In this document: positions 41,612 through 49,573 of the stretch, piece after piece
Position numbering within the stretch: the first letter of the stretch is position 1
How the letters are laid out: each line of letters starts with the position of its first letter
Assembly: GCA_048268845.1 (NCBI GenBank)
Contig: JBLWUQ010000010.1
Location: 45,223 to 109,222 of the forward strand
DNA from: Muriiphilus sp048268845
GTDB taxonomy: Bacteria; Pseudomonadota; Alphaproteobacteria; Rhodobacterales; Rhodobacteraceae
Reading direction: 5' to 3'
DNA length: 64,000 bases
The notes under the pieces: model-generated
The model's input: only the letters and a program-made list of their open reading frames with translations
What the model was told of the DNA's origin: nothing
Databases searched by the model: none
Position numbers and translations under genes: made by a program

Positions 41612-41687
41612 GTGCGGCCTCGGGAAAAGCCATGCCTGACCCAGGGGCAGCTTACGGGTTCTTCGTCCCTGCACCCACCCTGGCGCG

Positions 41688-42404
41688 TCAGCCGTGCCGC
41701 AGCAGCCGGAAAGCCCGCGCCGCGTCCATGAAGGCCTGGCGTTTCAGCGCCGCGAGGGCGCTGGCTTCGTCATCGGCACCCCATTGTTCTTCCTGCCAAG
41801 TCTCATCCACCCGAGACGCATTCCAGATCGCTTCCGGCGTGTCGTAGCCCCGCACCGTTGCAAGCCCAAGGATCAGTGACCCCGACAATGCCACGAGATC
41901 ATGAAACGCGGCCAGCTCGAACACGTCGAAAGAATGTGTCAGATTGCGCAGCCGTTCCAGCGCCGCCGGGTCCTGTTCGCGGCAGATCACGCCCACGGTT
42001 GGAATCAGTCGCGCGCCAAGCTCGGCCTCGGCCCAGTCAAGCGCCGGGTCCCATATGGCCGCCTGACGCGCCACCAGCTCGGCGGGCGTATCGGCGCGGT
42101 GGCACAGCAGATCGGTCTCGCCGTAGGCCACCAGCATGTCCGCGACCTCGGCAAACTGCGGCGCGACCTTGTCGATCGCCGAGTTCGCCAGCCGGGTCAG
42201 CGGCATCGTCTCCGGCCTGATCCTGTCACCCTGCGCCTGCCATTCGGCCGCGACCGCCTCGGCAAAGGTCCGCGTCGGCAGGATCAGTGGTGCCTTCGCC
42301 GGGGTGTTCACCGGGCGGCCATCGAGCAGGATCGTGAGGCCACCCTCGGCCTCGCTGACCTCGGCGTTATTCCAGAAGCGTTTCGGGGCCCAGTCGCTCA
42401 TCAT
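41688..42404 (-). CDS. ATP12 family F1-ATPase assembly chaperone
   Basis: 238 residues from ATG 42404, overlapping the rluC-type stop (ATGA). The ATP12 pattern is visible: KRFWNNAEVSEAEGGLTILLDGRPVNTP at the N-terminus, PLTRLANSAIDKV, and ETDLLCHRADTP. In mitochondria and alphaproteobacteria ATP12 binds the alpha subunit of F1 during assembly. It is the last gene of a three-gene run with the pseudouridine synthase and crcB. Confidence 0.93.
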   Translation of the reverse strand: MMSDWAPKRFWNNAEVSEAEGGLTILLDGRPVNTPAKAPLILPTRTFAEAVAAEWQAQGDRIRPETMPLTRLANSAIDKVAPQFAEVADMLVAYGETDLLCHRADTPAELVARQAAIWDPALDWAEAELGARLIPTVGVICREQDPAALERLRNLTHSFDVFELAAFHDLVALSGSLILGLATVRGYDTPEAIWNASRVDETWQEEQWGADDEASALAALKRQAFMDAARAFRLLRHG

Positions 42405-43447
42405 GCCTCGGGCGCGAACGGGTCGTCCGGCACGTCGCTCTCGTTCAGGCCCAGCGTTTTCCACGTCCGCGCCATGTGGTCGGGCAGGGGCGCGGTGATC
42501 GTCAGGGGCTTGCCGGTGACCGGATGCGTCAGGCTGATCGAGCGCGCGTGCAGGTGGAGCTTTTTCGAGATCTCGCCACCCAGCATCGCGCCCCAGCCGT
42601 CGCCCATGTTGTCCTGCCCCGATCCGCCGTATTTGCCGTCACCCACCACCGGATGGCCAAACTCGGCCATATGGGCGCGCAACTGGTGCGTCCGCCCCGT
42701 CACCGGCACCAGCGCGACCCAGGCCGCCCGGCCGCCCAGCGCCTGCAACACCGCATAATCGGTGGCCGCGCGCTTGGCGTCCGGGGTCGAGTCGACCTCG
42801 GAGGGATGAATGCACAGCATCTTTTCCGCCTCGCCCCTGGCGCCGTGACCGGGCGCCTTGACCAGCCCCCATTTCAGCGTGCCCATCTTGGGGTGCGGCA
42901 CACCCGCGACCACCGCCCAGTAGATCTTGCGGGTCTCGCGCGAGCGGAACGCATCGGTCAGCCGCGCCGCCACCGCGCGCGTGCGCGCCATCAGAAGAAC
43001 GCCGGAGGTGTCCTTGTCGAGCCGATGAACGAGGCGCGGCTTTTCCTCAAGCCCGAAGCTCAGCGCCTCGGCCAACCCGTCGACGTGGCGGGTCTGCTTG
43101 CTGCCGCCCTGGCTGGGCAGGCCGGGCGGCTTGTTCAGCGCGATGATGTGGTCGTCGCGGTAGATCACGCAGGACTGGATCAGCTTGGCATCGGCGTCAG
43201 TCACACGCGGCGGTTTCGGCAGACTTGGCGGCGGGCCGGTGTCGGGCAGCGGCGGAATACGCACCGCCTGCCCCGCGCTCAGCCGCGTCGCGGGCTTCAC
43301 CCGGCCGCCATCAACCCGGATTTCGCCCTTGCGGCACATCTTCTCGATCTGGCCCTGCGAGATATGTGCAAACAGCCGCCGGAACCAGCGATCAAGCCGC
43401 TGGTCGCCGTCGCCCTCGGCCACGATCAGGGTCTGAACCCCGCTCAT
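42401..43447 (-). CDS. RluA-family 23S rRNA pseudouridine synthase (RluC type)
   Basis: 348 residues from ATG 43447, overlapping the crcB stop (ATGA). An N-terminal S4 RNA-binding domain (about 15-75: RLDRWFRRLF, GEIRVDGGRVK) precedes the catalytic domain with the motif HRLDKDTSGVLL, whose Asp is catalytic. VTGRTHQLRAHMA is the other conserved block. The S4 domain and length favour RluC/RluD-type large-subunit modification. The exact target uridines cannot be assigned. Confidence 0.9.
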   Translation of the reverse strand: MSGVQTLIVAEGDGDQRLDRWFRRLFAHISQGQIEKMCRKGEIRVDGGRVKPATRLSAGQAVRIPPLPDTGPPPSLPKPPRVTDADAKLIQSCVIYRDDHIIALNKPPGLPSQGGSKQTRHVDGLAEALSFGLEEKPRLVHRLDKDTSGVLLMARTRAVAARLTDAFRSRETRKIYWAVVAGVPHPKMGTLKWGLVKAPGHGARGEAEKMLCIHPSEVDSTPDAKRAATDYAVLQALGGRAAWVALVPVTGRTHQLRAHMAEFGHPVVGDGKYGGSGQDNMGDGWGAMLGGEISKKLHLHARSISLTHPVTGKPLTITAPLPDHMARTWKTLGLNESDVPDDPFAPEA

Positions 43448-43824
43448 AGCGGCACCACCGCGCGCGCGGCCAGCACGCCCAGCACGATCGCTCCCAGCGA
43501 CAAGCCGACCGACAGGCCGACGTAAAGCCCCGCCTGCCCCAGCGCCCCGCGCTCGACCAGCGTCAGCGTGTCGAGCGAGAAGGCCGAAAACGTCGTGAAG
43601 CCGCCAAGCACCCCGGTCATCAGGAAGGGCGCCAGATGGTTGCCCCCCTTGCGCGCCAGAACCACCACGATCACCCCCATCAAGAACGACCCGCCCACGT
43701 TCGCGATCACCGTGCCATAGGGAAACCCCAGCCCGACCGTGCGCGCAACCGCGACATTGGTCAGGTATCGGCCCGAAGCGCCGATTGCGCCGCCAAGGGC
43801 CACGGAGATGAGCGTCGAAAACAT
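43444..43824 (-). CDS. crcB: Fluoride exporter CrcB/FluC
   Basis: 126 residues, four membrane helices. Conserved GGAIGASGRYL near the N-terminus, GTVIANVGGSFLMG and the GGFTTFSAFS helix carrying the fluoride-contacting Phe residues. The protein exports fluoride as a dual-topology dimer. No fluoride riboswitch precedes it; only 30 bases separate it from rarA. Confidence 0.94.
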   Translation of the reverse strand: MFSTLISVALGGAIGASGRYLTNVAVARTVGLGFPYGTVIANVGGSFLMGVIVVVLARKGGNHLAPFLMTGVLGGFTTFSAFSLDTLTLVERGALGQAGLYVGLSVGLSLGAIVLGVLAARAVVPL

Positions 43825-43854
43825 GCGGCTTCCTTGTCCGATGCGCGGGCGATG

Positions 43855-45165
43855 TCAACCTTGTCGCTTGTCGCGCAGCTTGGCGAACCAGTCGACCCGC
43901 TTTTTCAACTCACGCTCGAACCCGCGTTCGACCGGCAGATAATAGACGCCGCGCTTCATCCCGTCGGGGAAATAGTTCTGCCCGGAAAACCCGTCCGGCG
44001 CGTCGTGGTCATAGGCATAGCCCGCGCCATAGCCCTGATCTTCCATCAGCTTCGTCGGCGCGTTCAGGATATGCTTGGGCGGCGGTTCGGAGCCGGTCTT
44101 TTTCGCCGCCGCCATCGCCTGTTTGAACGCGCCATAGGTGGCGTTCGATTTCGGCGCAAGCGCAAGGTAGACCACCGCCTGCGCCAGCGCCAATTCGCCC
44201 TCGGGGCTGCCGAGGCGTTCATAGATCTGCCAGGCATTCAGACAGACGGCGTTGGCCTCGGGGTCGGCAAGGCCGATATCCTCGACCGCCATGCGCGTCA
44301 GCCGCCGGGCGAGGAAACGCGGATCTTCGCCGCCGGTCAGCATCCGCGCCAGCCAGTAGAGCGCCGCGTCAGGGTCGGACCCCCGGATCGACTTGTGCAG
44401 CGCCGAAATCAGGTTGTAATGCTCGTCGCCCGACTTGTCATACCTCGCCGCACGGCGCATCAGACGGGTCGCCAACTGGTCACGGTCGAGCGGCGCCTTG
44501 ACGCTCCAGGCCATCACCTGCTCGATCAGGTTCAGGATCGCGCGCCCGTCACCATCGGCCATCTCGATCAACGCATCGCGCGCGCCGGGATCAAGCGGCA
44601 GCGCACGGCCAAGCTCGCGCTCGGCGCGCTGTGCGAGGCGCTCAAGGTCCGCCGACCCCAGCCGTTTCAGAACCAGCACCTGCGACCGTGACAGAAGGGC
44701 CGCGTTCAGCTCGAACGACGGGTTCTCGGTGGTCGCGCCGACCAGCAGGATCGTCCCGTCCTCCATATGCGGCAGAAACCCGTCCTGCTGCGCCTTGTTG
44801 AAGCGGTGAACCTCGTCGACGAACAACAGCGTCCCCTGCCCGTTCGCGCGCCGGTGCTTGGCCGCCTCGAACACCTTGCGAAGCTCCTGCACCCCGGTGA
44901 AGATCGCGCTGATCTGAACGAAGGTCAGGTCGGTTTCATCCGCCAGCAGCCGCGCGATGGTGGTCTTGCCCACACCGGGCGGCCCCCACAGGATCAACGA
45001 GCCCAGACTGCCCGACGCCAGCATCACGCCCAGCGGACCCTCGGGGCCGAGCACCTCGTCCTGCCCGATCACCTCGGACAGCGCGCGCGGGCGCAGCCGG
45101 TCGGCCAGCGGGCGCGGCGCGGTGGACGGCGTGGGGTCGGCAGCGGTGTCGAAAAGGTCGGCCAT
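43855..45165 (-). CDS. rarA: Replication-associated recombination protein A (MgsA/RarA)
   Basis: 436 residues. AAA+ motifs: GPPGVGKTTIARLLA (Walker A), LLFVDEVHRFNKAQQD (Walker B) and the ATTENPSFELN sensor-1 region, followed by the tetramerisation domain (LARMLTGGEDPRFLARRL). It acts at stalled replication forks. It is probably transcribed separately from luxR, with hairpins between them. Confidence 0.96.
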   Translation of the reverse strand: MADLFDTAADPTPSTAPRPLADRLRPRALSEVIGQDEVLGPEGPLGVMLASGSLGSLILWGPPGVGKTTIARLLADETDLTFVQISAIFTGVQELRKVFEAAKHRRANGQGTLLFVDEVHRFNKAQQDGFLPHMEDGTILLVGATTENPSFELNAALLSRSQVLVLKRLGSADLERLAQRAERELGRALPLDPGARDALIEMADGDGRAILNLIEQVMAWSVKAPLDRDQLATRLMRRAARYDKSGDEHYNLISALHKSIRGSDPDAALYWLARMLTGGEDPRFLARRLTRMAVEDIGLADPEANAVCLNAWQIYERLGSPEGELALAQAVVYLALAPKSNATYGAFKQAMAAAKKTGSEPPPKHILNAPTKLMEDQGYGAGYAYDHDAPDGFSGQNYFPDGMKRGVYYLPVERGFERELKKRVDWFAKLRDKRQG

Positions 45166-45246
45166 GGCCGCAGACTATCCGCGCAGCCCCCGCGCCACCA
45201 GCACGATCCCGCTCTGTCTTTGCTCCGAAAATACCTCGGGAGGGGT

Positions 45247-45293
45247 CCGGGGAGGGCTGGCCCTCCCCGGCGTTTCGCCCGGCTTGCCGGGCG
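45247..45293. repeat. Double intergenic palindrome upstream of rarA
   Basis: Two hairpins lie side by side: CCGGGGAGGG-CTGG-CCCTCCCCGG (10-bp perfect stem, 45247-45270) and CGCCCGG-CTTG-CCGGGCG (7-bp, 45276-45293). The preceding text (CTCCGAAAATACCTCGGG) resembles an intergenic repeat often seen in Rhodobacteraceae genomes. It can terminate or stabilise the luxR transcript; no U-tract is present. Confidence 0.6.
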
Positions 45294-45300
45294 GCACGTA

Positions 45301-45912
45301 CTATAGCAGGTTGTATTCCTGCGCCCGCTGGATCGCCTCGGCGGTGGTGCGCACGAACAATCGCTCGCGCGCCGAACGCAGCCGCGCCTTGAGCGCGCTT
45401 TCCGAAATCCCCAGAAGCGCTGCCGCCTCGGCGTGGCGGCGGCCCTTGGCGACAAGGCGAAGTGCCATGCGCTGCGCCGGGGTCAGCTTTTCCGGCGGGG
45501 TCGATTCGGCGTGAAGCTTCTGCACGATCCGCTCCAGAACCGCGATCTCGTCATCGGTGAACTCTCGGTCCTCGCGGGCAAAGCCGCCAATGGTGCGCGA
45601 CGAGGTCGGACCGCAGGAGATCGCCACGCCAAAGAGCAGGCCGAACTCGCGCGCCTGTGTCCAGATGTCGTGCGGATCGGGAAGATTGACCTCCGACCAG
45701 CGGATCGCGCCCTCATGCCCGAACCCCCAGAACACCATCGGATCGGCCAGCATATAGCCGCGTTCGGTATAGATCTCGGTCCAGCGCGGATCGTAGGTCT
45801 GGATCATCAGTTGCGCCGAGGCAAAGCGGATGTGCAGCGCCAGCGCATAGCCCTTGGGCGACAGATCGGCGAGCTGCGCGAGCCCCTGATCCAGCCTGAC
45901 GGTGTCGGTCAT
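45301..45912 (-). CDS. LuxR-type transcriptional regulator (autoinducer-binding domain)
   Basis: 203 residues. The N-terminal two thirds match the autoinducer-binding domain pattern (WTEIYTERGYMLADPMVFWG with conserved W, Y and D). The C-terminal HTH is LuxR-like (LTPAQRMALRLVAKGRRHAE ... LGISESALKARL). No luxI-type synthase gene is in the window, so it may be a solo regulator. It is divergent from the 60-residue gene at 46037, with a palindrome between. Confidence 0.88.
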   Translation of the reverse strand: MTDTVRLDQGLAQLADLSPKGYALALHIRFASAQLMIQTYDPRWTEIYTERGYMLADPMVFWGFGHEGAIRWSEVNLPDPHDIWTQAREFGLLFGVAISCGPTSSRTIGGFAREDREFTDDEIAVLERIVQKLHAESTPPEKLTPAQRMALRLVAKGRRHAEAAALLGISESALKARLRSARERLFVRTTAEAIQRAQEYNLL

Positions 45913-45971
45913 TGCGCCCCTTTGCCTGCTTGGCTTGCCGGTAAGTCACTTATTATCTGGACTTTCCCGGT

Positions 45972-45983
45972 TTGTCTTGACAA
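45972..45983. promoter_or_regulatory. Palindrome in the luxR divergent region
   Basis: TTGTC-TT-GACAA forms a perfect 5-2-5 inverted repeat containing a TTGACA -35 element on the + strand. Position between two divergent genes suggests an operator, perhaps autoregulatory. It is shorter than a standard lux box. Confidence 0.35.
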
Positions 45984-46036
45984 CTTTAGATTGCGGTATT
46001 GCGATGTGGCAAGCCGCAAAGACGCGAACGGAGAAA

Positions 46037-46219
46037 ATGGACCGCACCGAACCTGACGTGCTGGACTGGATGAACGCCCTGCCCGACGAGACGCGGGCAC
46101 GGTTGTTTCAGGTGTTGGGTCTTTCCGAGACATTTCGGCCGAAAGAGGACAAGGACAGCGCGCGCCTGGCGCTGGCGCGGGCGCTCTGCGAGGCGGCGCG
46201 GCTGGGCCGGCTGAACTGA
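46037..46219 (+). CDS. Small conserved-looking protein of unknown function
   Basis: 60 residues from ATG 46037, chosen because ACGGAGAAA lies just upstream; longer in-frame starts exist. It is an acidic/basic amphipathic helical protein (DWMNALPDETRARLFQVLGL, then a Lys/Asp-rich C-terminus), with no membrane segment and no recognised family. It is divergent from luxR, and its transcript ends at the strong terminator shared with rplQ. Confidence 0.6.
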   Translation: MDRTEPDVLDWMNALPDETRARLFQVLGLSETFRPKEDKDSARLALARALCEAARLGRLN

Positions 46220-46235
46220 ACCCCATTCCAACGCA

Positions 46236-46263
46236 AAAGCCCCGCGACGGAACGCGGGGCTTT
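46236..46263. terminator. Bidirectional terminator at the end of the ribosomal cluster
   Basis: Perfect 11-bp stem AAAGCCCCGCG / CGCGGGGCTTT with a 6-base loop and A/T ends. It ends the rpsM-rpsK-rpoA-rplQ transcript on the - strand and the small gene at 46037 on the + strand. Confidence 0.92.
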
Positions 46264-46286
46264 CTGTCTTGTCCGGTGTGGCGCGA

Positions 46287-46709
46287 TCAATCCTCGAACG
46301 CGGCCTCTTCGGCGGCAACACGGGCCTTGTCGCCTGCGCCCTTGGCGGATTCGTCACGGTCGACGAACTCGATGATCGCCATCGGCGCCATGTCGCCGTA
46401 GCGGAAACCCGCCTTCAGCACGCGGACATAGCCGCCCTGACGGTCCTGGTAGCGCGGCCCGAGAACCTCGAACAGCTTGGCGACATAGGCATCCTGCTTG
46501 AGTTGCGCGCCGGCCTGACGGCGGGCGTGCAGATCGCCGCGCTTGCCCAGCGTGACGAGCTTTTCGACGATCCGGCGCAATTCCTTGGCCTTGGGCAGGG
46601 TGGTCTTGATCTGCTCATGTTCGATGAGCGAGCCGGCCATGTTCGCCCACAGCGCCTTGCGGTGCTCGTGGGTGCGGTTGAGACGGCGGTAGCCTCTTGC
46701 GTGACGCAT
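46287..46709 (-). CDS. rplQ: 50S ribosomal protein L17
   Basis: 140 residues; MRHARGYRRLNRTHEHRKAL is the invariant L17 start. A C-terminal Glu/Ala extension (EEAAFED) is usual in alphaproteobacteria. It is the last gene of the alpha operon, 107 bases after rpoA. Confidence 0.97.
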   Translation of the reverse strand: MRHARGYRRLNRTHEHRKALWANMAGSLIEHEQIKTTLPKAKELRRIVEKLVTLGKRGDLHARRQAGAQLKQDAYVAKLFEVLGPRYQDRQGGYVRVLKAGFRYGDMAPMAIIEFVDRDESAKGAGDKARVAAEEAAFED

Positions 46710-46816
46710 GTTTCTTACTCCTGGTGCCCTCTACGGGCGGTTTTGCTTTGTCCGGCAGCCGATGCGTGTCAGCCGCTCTCCTTGGGGCCTCTTGCCCATG
46801 GCGGGGTAAATCCCGC

Positions 46817-47833
46817 CTAGAACTGGTCTTCGAACTTCTTGGCCAGATCCTCGATGTTTTCCGGCGGCCATTCCTCGACATCCATGCCGAGGTGCAGACT
46901 CATGCCCGACAGCACTTCCTTGATCTCGTTGAGCGACTTGCGACCGAAGTTCGGGGTGCGCAGCATCTCGGCTTCGGTCTTCTGGATCAGGTCGCCGATA
47001 TAGACGATGTTGTCGTTCTTCAGGCAGTTGGCCGAACGCACCGACAATTCCAGTTCGTCGACCTTCTTGAGAAGCAGCGGGTTGAACTCGAGCCCGTCTT
47101 CCTCGTCCTGGCGACCAGCCGATTCAGGCTCTTCGAAGTTCACGAAGATCGAAAGCTGGTCTTGCAGGATGCGCGCGGCATAGGCCACCGCGTCATCCGG
47201 CGTGAGCGAGCCGTCGGTGTCGATCTTCAGCGTCAGCTTGTCATAGTCGAGCACCTGGCCCTCGCGGGTCGGCTGCACTTCGTAGGACACCTTCTTGACC
47301 GGCGAATAGATCGCGTCGATCGGGATCAGGCCGATCGGCGCATCTTCCGGGCGGTTCTTGTCGGCGGCGACGTAGCCCTTGCCGGTGTTGACGGTCAGTT
47401 CGACGAACAGATCGGCGCCATCGTCAAGGTGGCAGATCACGTGATCCTTGTTCAGGATCTCGATGCCCGAGCTTTCCGAGATGTCGCCAGCGGTCACGAC
47501 CTGCGGACCCTTGGCGGCGATCGACAGGCGCTTGGGGCCTTCGACGTCCATGCGGATGGCGACGCCCTTGAGGTTCAGCACGATGTCGGTGACGTCTTCA
47601 CGCACACCGGCGACCGACGAGAATTCGTGCAGCACGTTGTCGATCTGGATGCTGCTGATCGCGGCGCCCTGAAGGCTCGACATCAGAACGCGACGCAGCG
47701 CGTTGCCGAGCGTCAGGCCAAAGCCCCGCTCGAGCGGTTCGGCGACCACCGTCGCCTGACGCGCAGGGTCATTGCCCGGCTTCACGTCGAGTTGCGTCGG
47801 CTTGATGAGTTCGGCCCAATTCTTATGGATCAT
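46817..47833 (-). CDS. rpoA: RNA polymerase alpha subunit
   Basis: 338 residues from ATG 47833 (MIHKNWAELIKP). The N-terminal domain has the dimerisation block ERGFGLTLGNALRRVLMSSL. The C-terminal domain (about 255-320) has the DNA/UP-element-binding residues in LSVRSANCLKNDNI and TPNFGRKSLNEIKEVL. Standard placement between rpsK and rplQ. Confidence 0.98.
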   Translation of the reverse strand: MIHKNWAELIKPTQLDVKPGNDPARQATVVAEPLERGFGLTLGNALRRVLMSSLQGAAISSIQIDNVLHEFSSVAGVREDVTDIVLNLKGVAIRMDVEGPKRLSIAAKGPQVVTAGDISESSGIEILNKDHVICHLDDGADLFVELTVNTGKGYVAADKNRPEDAPIGLIPIDAIYSPVKKVSYEVQPTREGQVLDYDKLTLKIDTDGSLTPDDAVAYAARILQDQLSIFVNFEEPESAGRQDEEDGLEFNPLLLKKVDELELSVRSANCLKNDNIVYIGDLIQKTEAEMLRTPNFGRKSLNEIKEVLSGMSLHLGMDVEEWPPENIEDLAKKFEDQF

Positions 47834-47939
47834 GCGTCCCTCCATTCATGTTCTGTCCCATGTCCAAAAGACAGAACGCCCGAGGTTCAAAAAACAGACT
47901 CGGGCCTTGGGGAATCCCAAAGCCCGAGCCAGAAAGACG

Positions 47940-48329
47940 TTATACGCGGCGGCGCTTCGGCGGACGGCAGCCGTTATGCGCGATCGGGGTCACATCACGG
48001 ATCGAGGTGATGTTGAGACCGACCGCAGCCAGCGCGCGCAGCGCCGATTCCCGGCCCGAGCCGGGGCCCTGAACCTCGACCTCGAGGGTCTTGACACCAT
48101 GCTCCTGCGCCTTCTTGGCGGCGTCTTCGGCGGCCATCTGGGCGGCATAGGGCGTCGACTTGCGCGAGCCCTTGAACCCCATGGTGCCGGCCGAGGACCA
48201 CGCGATCGCGTTGCCCTGGACGTCGGAGATCAGGATCTTGGTGTTGTTGAAGGACGAGTTCACATGCGCCACACCTGCAGCGATGTTCTTGCGTTCCTTG
48301 CGCTTGGGGGCGCGTTTTTCGCGAGCCAT
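47940..48329 (-). CDS. rpsK: 30S ribosomal protein S11
   Basis: 129 residues with the S11 core NTKILISDVQGNAIAWSSAG, KGSRKSTPYAAQMAAE and the Arg-rich end HNGCRPPKRRRV. It is a platform protein of the small subunit. It lies between rpsM and rpoA, as in nearly all bacteria. Confidence 0.98.
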   Translation of the reverse strand: MAREKRAPKRKERKNIAAGVAHVNSSFNNTKILISDVQGNAIAWSSAGTMGFKGSRKSTPYAAQMAAEDAAKKAQEHGVKTLEVEVQGPGSGRESALRALAAVGLNITSIRDVTPIAHNGCRPPKRRRV

Positions 48330-48343
48330 TCTCTATCCCTCCC

Positions 48344-48712
48344 TTATTTCTTCTTGCCGGCAATAGCTTTTGCCGGGCCCTTGCGCGTGCGCGCATTGGT
48401 GTGGGTGCGCTGACCGCGCACCGGGAGGTTGCGGCGATGACGCAGGCCGCGATAGGCGCCGAGGTCCATCAGACGCTTGATGTTCATCTGGACTTCACGG
48501 CGAAGGTCGCCTTCAACCATGACGTTGGCGTCGATATGTTCGCGGATCGCGAGCACTTCGGCGTCGGTCAGGTCGTTGATGCGGCGGGCCTGGTCGATAT
48601 TCACGGCCTCGCAGATGGCTTTCGCCGTCGAGGGACCAATTCCGGTGATATAGGTGAGGGCGATCGGGACGCGTTTGTGCGTCGGGATGTTCACGCCGGC
48701 AATACGTGCCAA
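48344..48712 (-). CDS. rpsM: 30S ribosomal protein S13
   Basis: 122 residues, MARIAGVNIPTHKRVPIALT at the start and the basic tail GQRTHTNARTRKGPAKA at the end. It forms contacts between subunits at the head of the 30S. It starts a new transcription unit: a good promoter and a structured leader of about 150 bases lie upstream. Confidence 0.98.
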   Translation of the reverse strand: MARIAGVNIPTHKRVPIALTYITGIGPSTAKAICEAVNIDQARRINDLTDAEVLAIREHIDANVMVEGDLRREVQMNIKRLMDLGAYRGLRHRRNLPVRGQRTHTNARTRKGPAKAIAGKKK

Positions 48713-48732
48713 GTCGGTCTTCCTTTCGTTGC

Positions 48733-48793
48733 GGACCCGTAGCCCCAGGTCCTTTTTTCACAACGTTAGCCCGCGGGGGATGTCCCTGCGGGC
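48733..48793 (-). other. Structured 5' leader of rpsM
   Basis: Two inverted repeats lie between the rpsM promoter and its start codon: GGACC/GGTCC (48733-48752), and a 10-bp stem with one mismatch on the transcribed strand (GCCCGC at 48769-48774 with GCGGGC at 48788-48793, extended inwards by GGG/CCC). Ribosomal operons often carry autoregulatory leaders, but no known class is recognised here. Confidence 0.4.
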
Positions 48794-48867
48794 CGCGGCT
48801 GATGTTCTGATCTGATGCGAGGGCGCGCGCCGCCCCGAAATGCACCGATTCCCGTGTGGGATGCGGT

Positions 48868-48896
48868 GCTTTAGATGGGTTTTACCGGCGCGTCAA
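48868..48896 (-). promoter_or_regulatory. Promoter of rpsM-rpsK-rpoA-rplQ
   Basis: On the - strand TTGACG (48896-48891) and TAAAGC (48873-48868) are exactly 17 bases apart, in the 219-base gap between adk and rpsM. Confidence 0.7.
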
Positions 48897-48931
48897 GAGG
48901 GCGGCCCGAACCGCCCCGAAGCAGGCCCGGA

Positions 48932-49573
48932 TCAGTCGAGAATCGCGTTGATTGACGCTGCCACCGTGTCGATCTCGCCCAGACCGTTGATCTGCCGCAG
49001 GTCGCCCTTGGCATAGTAATAGCCGATCAGCGGCGAGGTCTTCTTGTAATACTCCATCAGCCGGGTGCGCAGGCTTTCCTCGTTGTCGTCGGCGCGGCGG
49101 GTGAATTCGGTGCCGCCGCAATTGGTGCAGACGCCGTCGGCCGGGATCGGCCGGGTCAGGTCGTTATAGACCTCGCCGCACTTGGCGCAGGTCGAACGCG
49201 CGGTGATGCGGCGGACCAGCGCATCGTCGTCCACCTGCATCTCGATCACCGCCGTCAGCGCCATGCCATGCCGCGCCAGCAGCGCGCCAAGCGCATCGGC
49301 CTGGCCCAGCGTGCGCGGGAAGCCGTCGAAGATGAAGCCGCCCTCGGGCCGTGCGTCGAGCTGTTCCTCGATCAGGCCGATGACGATCTCGTCGGTCACA
49401 AGCTCGCCCGCATCCATGATCGCGGCGACCTTCTGGCCCATCTCGGTGCCTGACGAGCGTGCCGCGCGCAGCATGTCGCCGGTGGAAAGCTGGATCATGC
49501 CGCGTTCTTCGACAAGCCTGCGTGCCTGGGTGCCTTTGCCGGCGCCCGGCGGTCCGAGCAGAATGATGTTCAT
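48932..49573 (-). CDS. adk: Adenylate kinase
   Basis: 213 residues. P-loop GPPGAGKGTQ at 7-16, NMP-binding STGDMLR, and a LID domain with four zinc-type cysteines (CAKC ... CTNC), the long form. It interconverts AMP, ADP and ATP. It overlaps secY by 4 bases (ATGA), the usual secY-adk pair. Confidence 0.97.
   Translation of the reverse strand: MNIILLGPPGAGKGTQARRLVEERGMIQLSTGDMLRAARSSGTEMGQKVAAIMDAGELVTDEIVIGLIEEQLDARPEGGFIFDGFPRTLGQADALGALLARHGMALTAVIEMQVDDDALVRRITARSTCAKCGEVYNDLTRPIPADGVCTNCGGTEFTRRADDNEESLRTRLMEYYKKTSPLIGYYYAKGDLRQINGLGEIDTVAASINAILD

Noticed and set aside
43825..43854. Fluoride riboswitch upstream of crcB
   Set aside because: Only 30 bases separate crcB from rarA and the riboswitch consensus is not present.
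48899..48916. GGGCGG-CCCGAA-CCGCCC hairpin as terminator after adk
   Set aside because: The stem is short and no U-tract follows on the - strand; it directly precedes the rpsM -35 element, so termination here is not convincing.
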